Shown here: positions 63,811-64,000 of the stretch, in pieces
How the letters are laid out: every line of letters starts with the position of its first letter
How positions within the stretch are numbered: position 1 is the first letter of the stretch
Source: Flavobacterium sp.
Lineage (GTDB): Bacteria > Bacteroidota > Bacteroidia > Flavobacteriales > Flavobacteriaceae
Assembly (NCBI GenBank): GCA_029946065.1
Contig: JAQSDU010000014.1
Span: forward strand, 124,001 to 188,000
Direction: 5' to 3'
DNA: 64,000 nucleotides
Notes under the pieces: model-generated
What the model saw: only the letters and a program-made list of their open reading frames with translations
What the model was told of the DNA's origin: nothing
Databases searched by the model: none
Made by a program: the position numbers and the translations under genes

Positions 63811-64000
63811 ATGGAAGAACAAGCAACGTCATTGGAATCGTTAGCCCAAAAGGCAGCAACCTACACAAAAACCAACATCGATTTGTTCAGGCTGAAAAGT
63901 GTGGACAAAATATCGGATGCAGGATCCGAAATTGTTACTAAAACAGTTTTCGTGCTGATCTTGTCGTTGATTGCCATTTTGGTAAATTTCGGGCTGGCAT
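63811..64000 (+). CDS. Phage-holin-like (DUF1469-type) membrane protein, partial
   Basis: The 63 visible residues begin MEEQATSLESLAQKAATYTK, then a helix and the first hydrophobic segment ('VFVLILSLIAILVNFGLA'). Start and context match the holin-X/DUF1469 group, usually found next to YtxH. The 3' end is cut by the window. Confidence 0.7.
   Translation, partial: MEEQATSLESLAQKAATYTKTNIDLFRLKSVDKISDAGSEIVTKTVFVLILSLIAILVNFGLA

Noticed and set aside
1..64000. tRNA, rRNA, CRISPR arrays, insertion sequences, prophage
   Set aside because: No cloverleaf-like gene, no rRNA-like stretch, no regularly spaced identical repeats with unique spacers, and no transposase, integrase or phage structural protein among the frames. 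The 7- and 8-base patches are too short-period for CRISPR. The holin-like protein belongs to the YtxH stress group, not to a phage.

Overview
The window looks like chromosomal DNA of a Flavobacteriaceae species, most likely Flavobacterium or a close relative. It is AT-rich. Promoters carry the Bacteroidetes -7 element TANNTTTG, sometimes with an upstream TTG, instead of E. coli boxes. Two large surface proteins end in type IX secretion (T9SS) sorting domains, lipoproteins have an acidic stretch after the lipid cysteine, and the quinone genes are for menaquinone. I found no rRNA, tRNA, CRISPR array, integrase, transposase or phage structural gene. This is a core-type region with few accessory features.

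Layout. 1-8.0 kb: a Spy/CpxP-like periplasmic protein, a di-haem cytochrome c peroxidase lipoprotein, and two tandem paralogous leucine-rich-repeat T9SS proteins on the minus strand. 8.0-17.9 kb: a GIY-YIG-like protein, sucD, an RhlE-type helicase, a beta-propeller lipoprotein, the K+ transporter Kup, a Tyr-rich secreted protein, and a UbiA-Maf-MscS run. 18.0-23.6 kb: an AI-2E-family permease overlapping mlaE-mlaF-mlaD (outer-membrane lipid asymmetry ABC system), then an outer-membrane beta-barrel protein. 23.7-29.1 kb: small envelope proteins, a large PIG-L deacetylase, a 35-residue membrane peptide and a sodium:solute symporter. 29.2-33.4 kb: a DUF2911 protein divergent from an SRPBCC-SDR-photolyase operon, then a HAD phosphatase. 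33.5-43.1 kb: an ECF sigma / anti-sigma-like / Spy-like operon, a LETM1-related protein, uvrA, a LOG-family protein, and a peptidase-like protein fused to a C-terminal beta-barrel. 43.3-48.5 kb: a fused two-domain 2-oxoacid dehydrogenase E1 and small envelope genes. 48.5-55.6 kb: a minus-strand menaquinone cluster (menB, two PH-domain proteins, menA, a metallo-hydrolase, a TPR protein, menC). 55.7-59.1 kb: a papain-like C1 peptidase, a PH-like protein, a YgiD-type dioxygenase and a CvfB-like S1 protein. 59.5-64.0 kb: AraC regulator, response regulator, CHASE3/PAS histidine kinase, then a stress-type run of small envelope proteins (lmo0937 type, YtxH, holin-like) cut by the window end.

The most unusual structure is non-coding. 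At least a dozen intergenic spacers contain degenerate tandem repeats with an exact period of 7 bases (elsewhere 8). They usually begin inside or directly after a stop codon and have different unit sequences at different loci. They resemble the heptameric STRR repeats of filamentous cyanobacteria, and they help decide two gene starts here (54715 and 49584). Other points to check are a perfect palindrome shared by two promoters, an SDR enzyme without its catalytic tyrosine beside the photolyase, and an M1-peptidase-like protein whose zinc site is lost.
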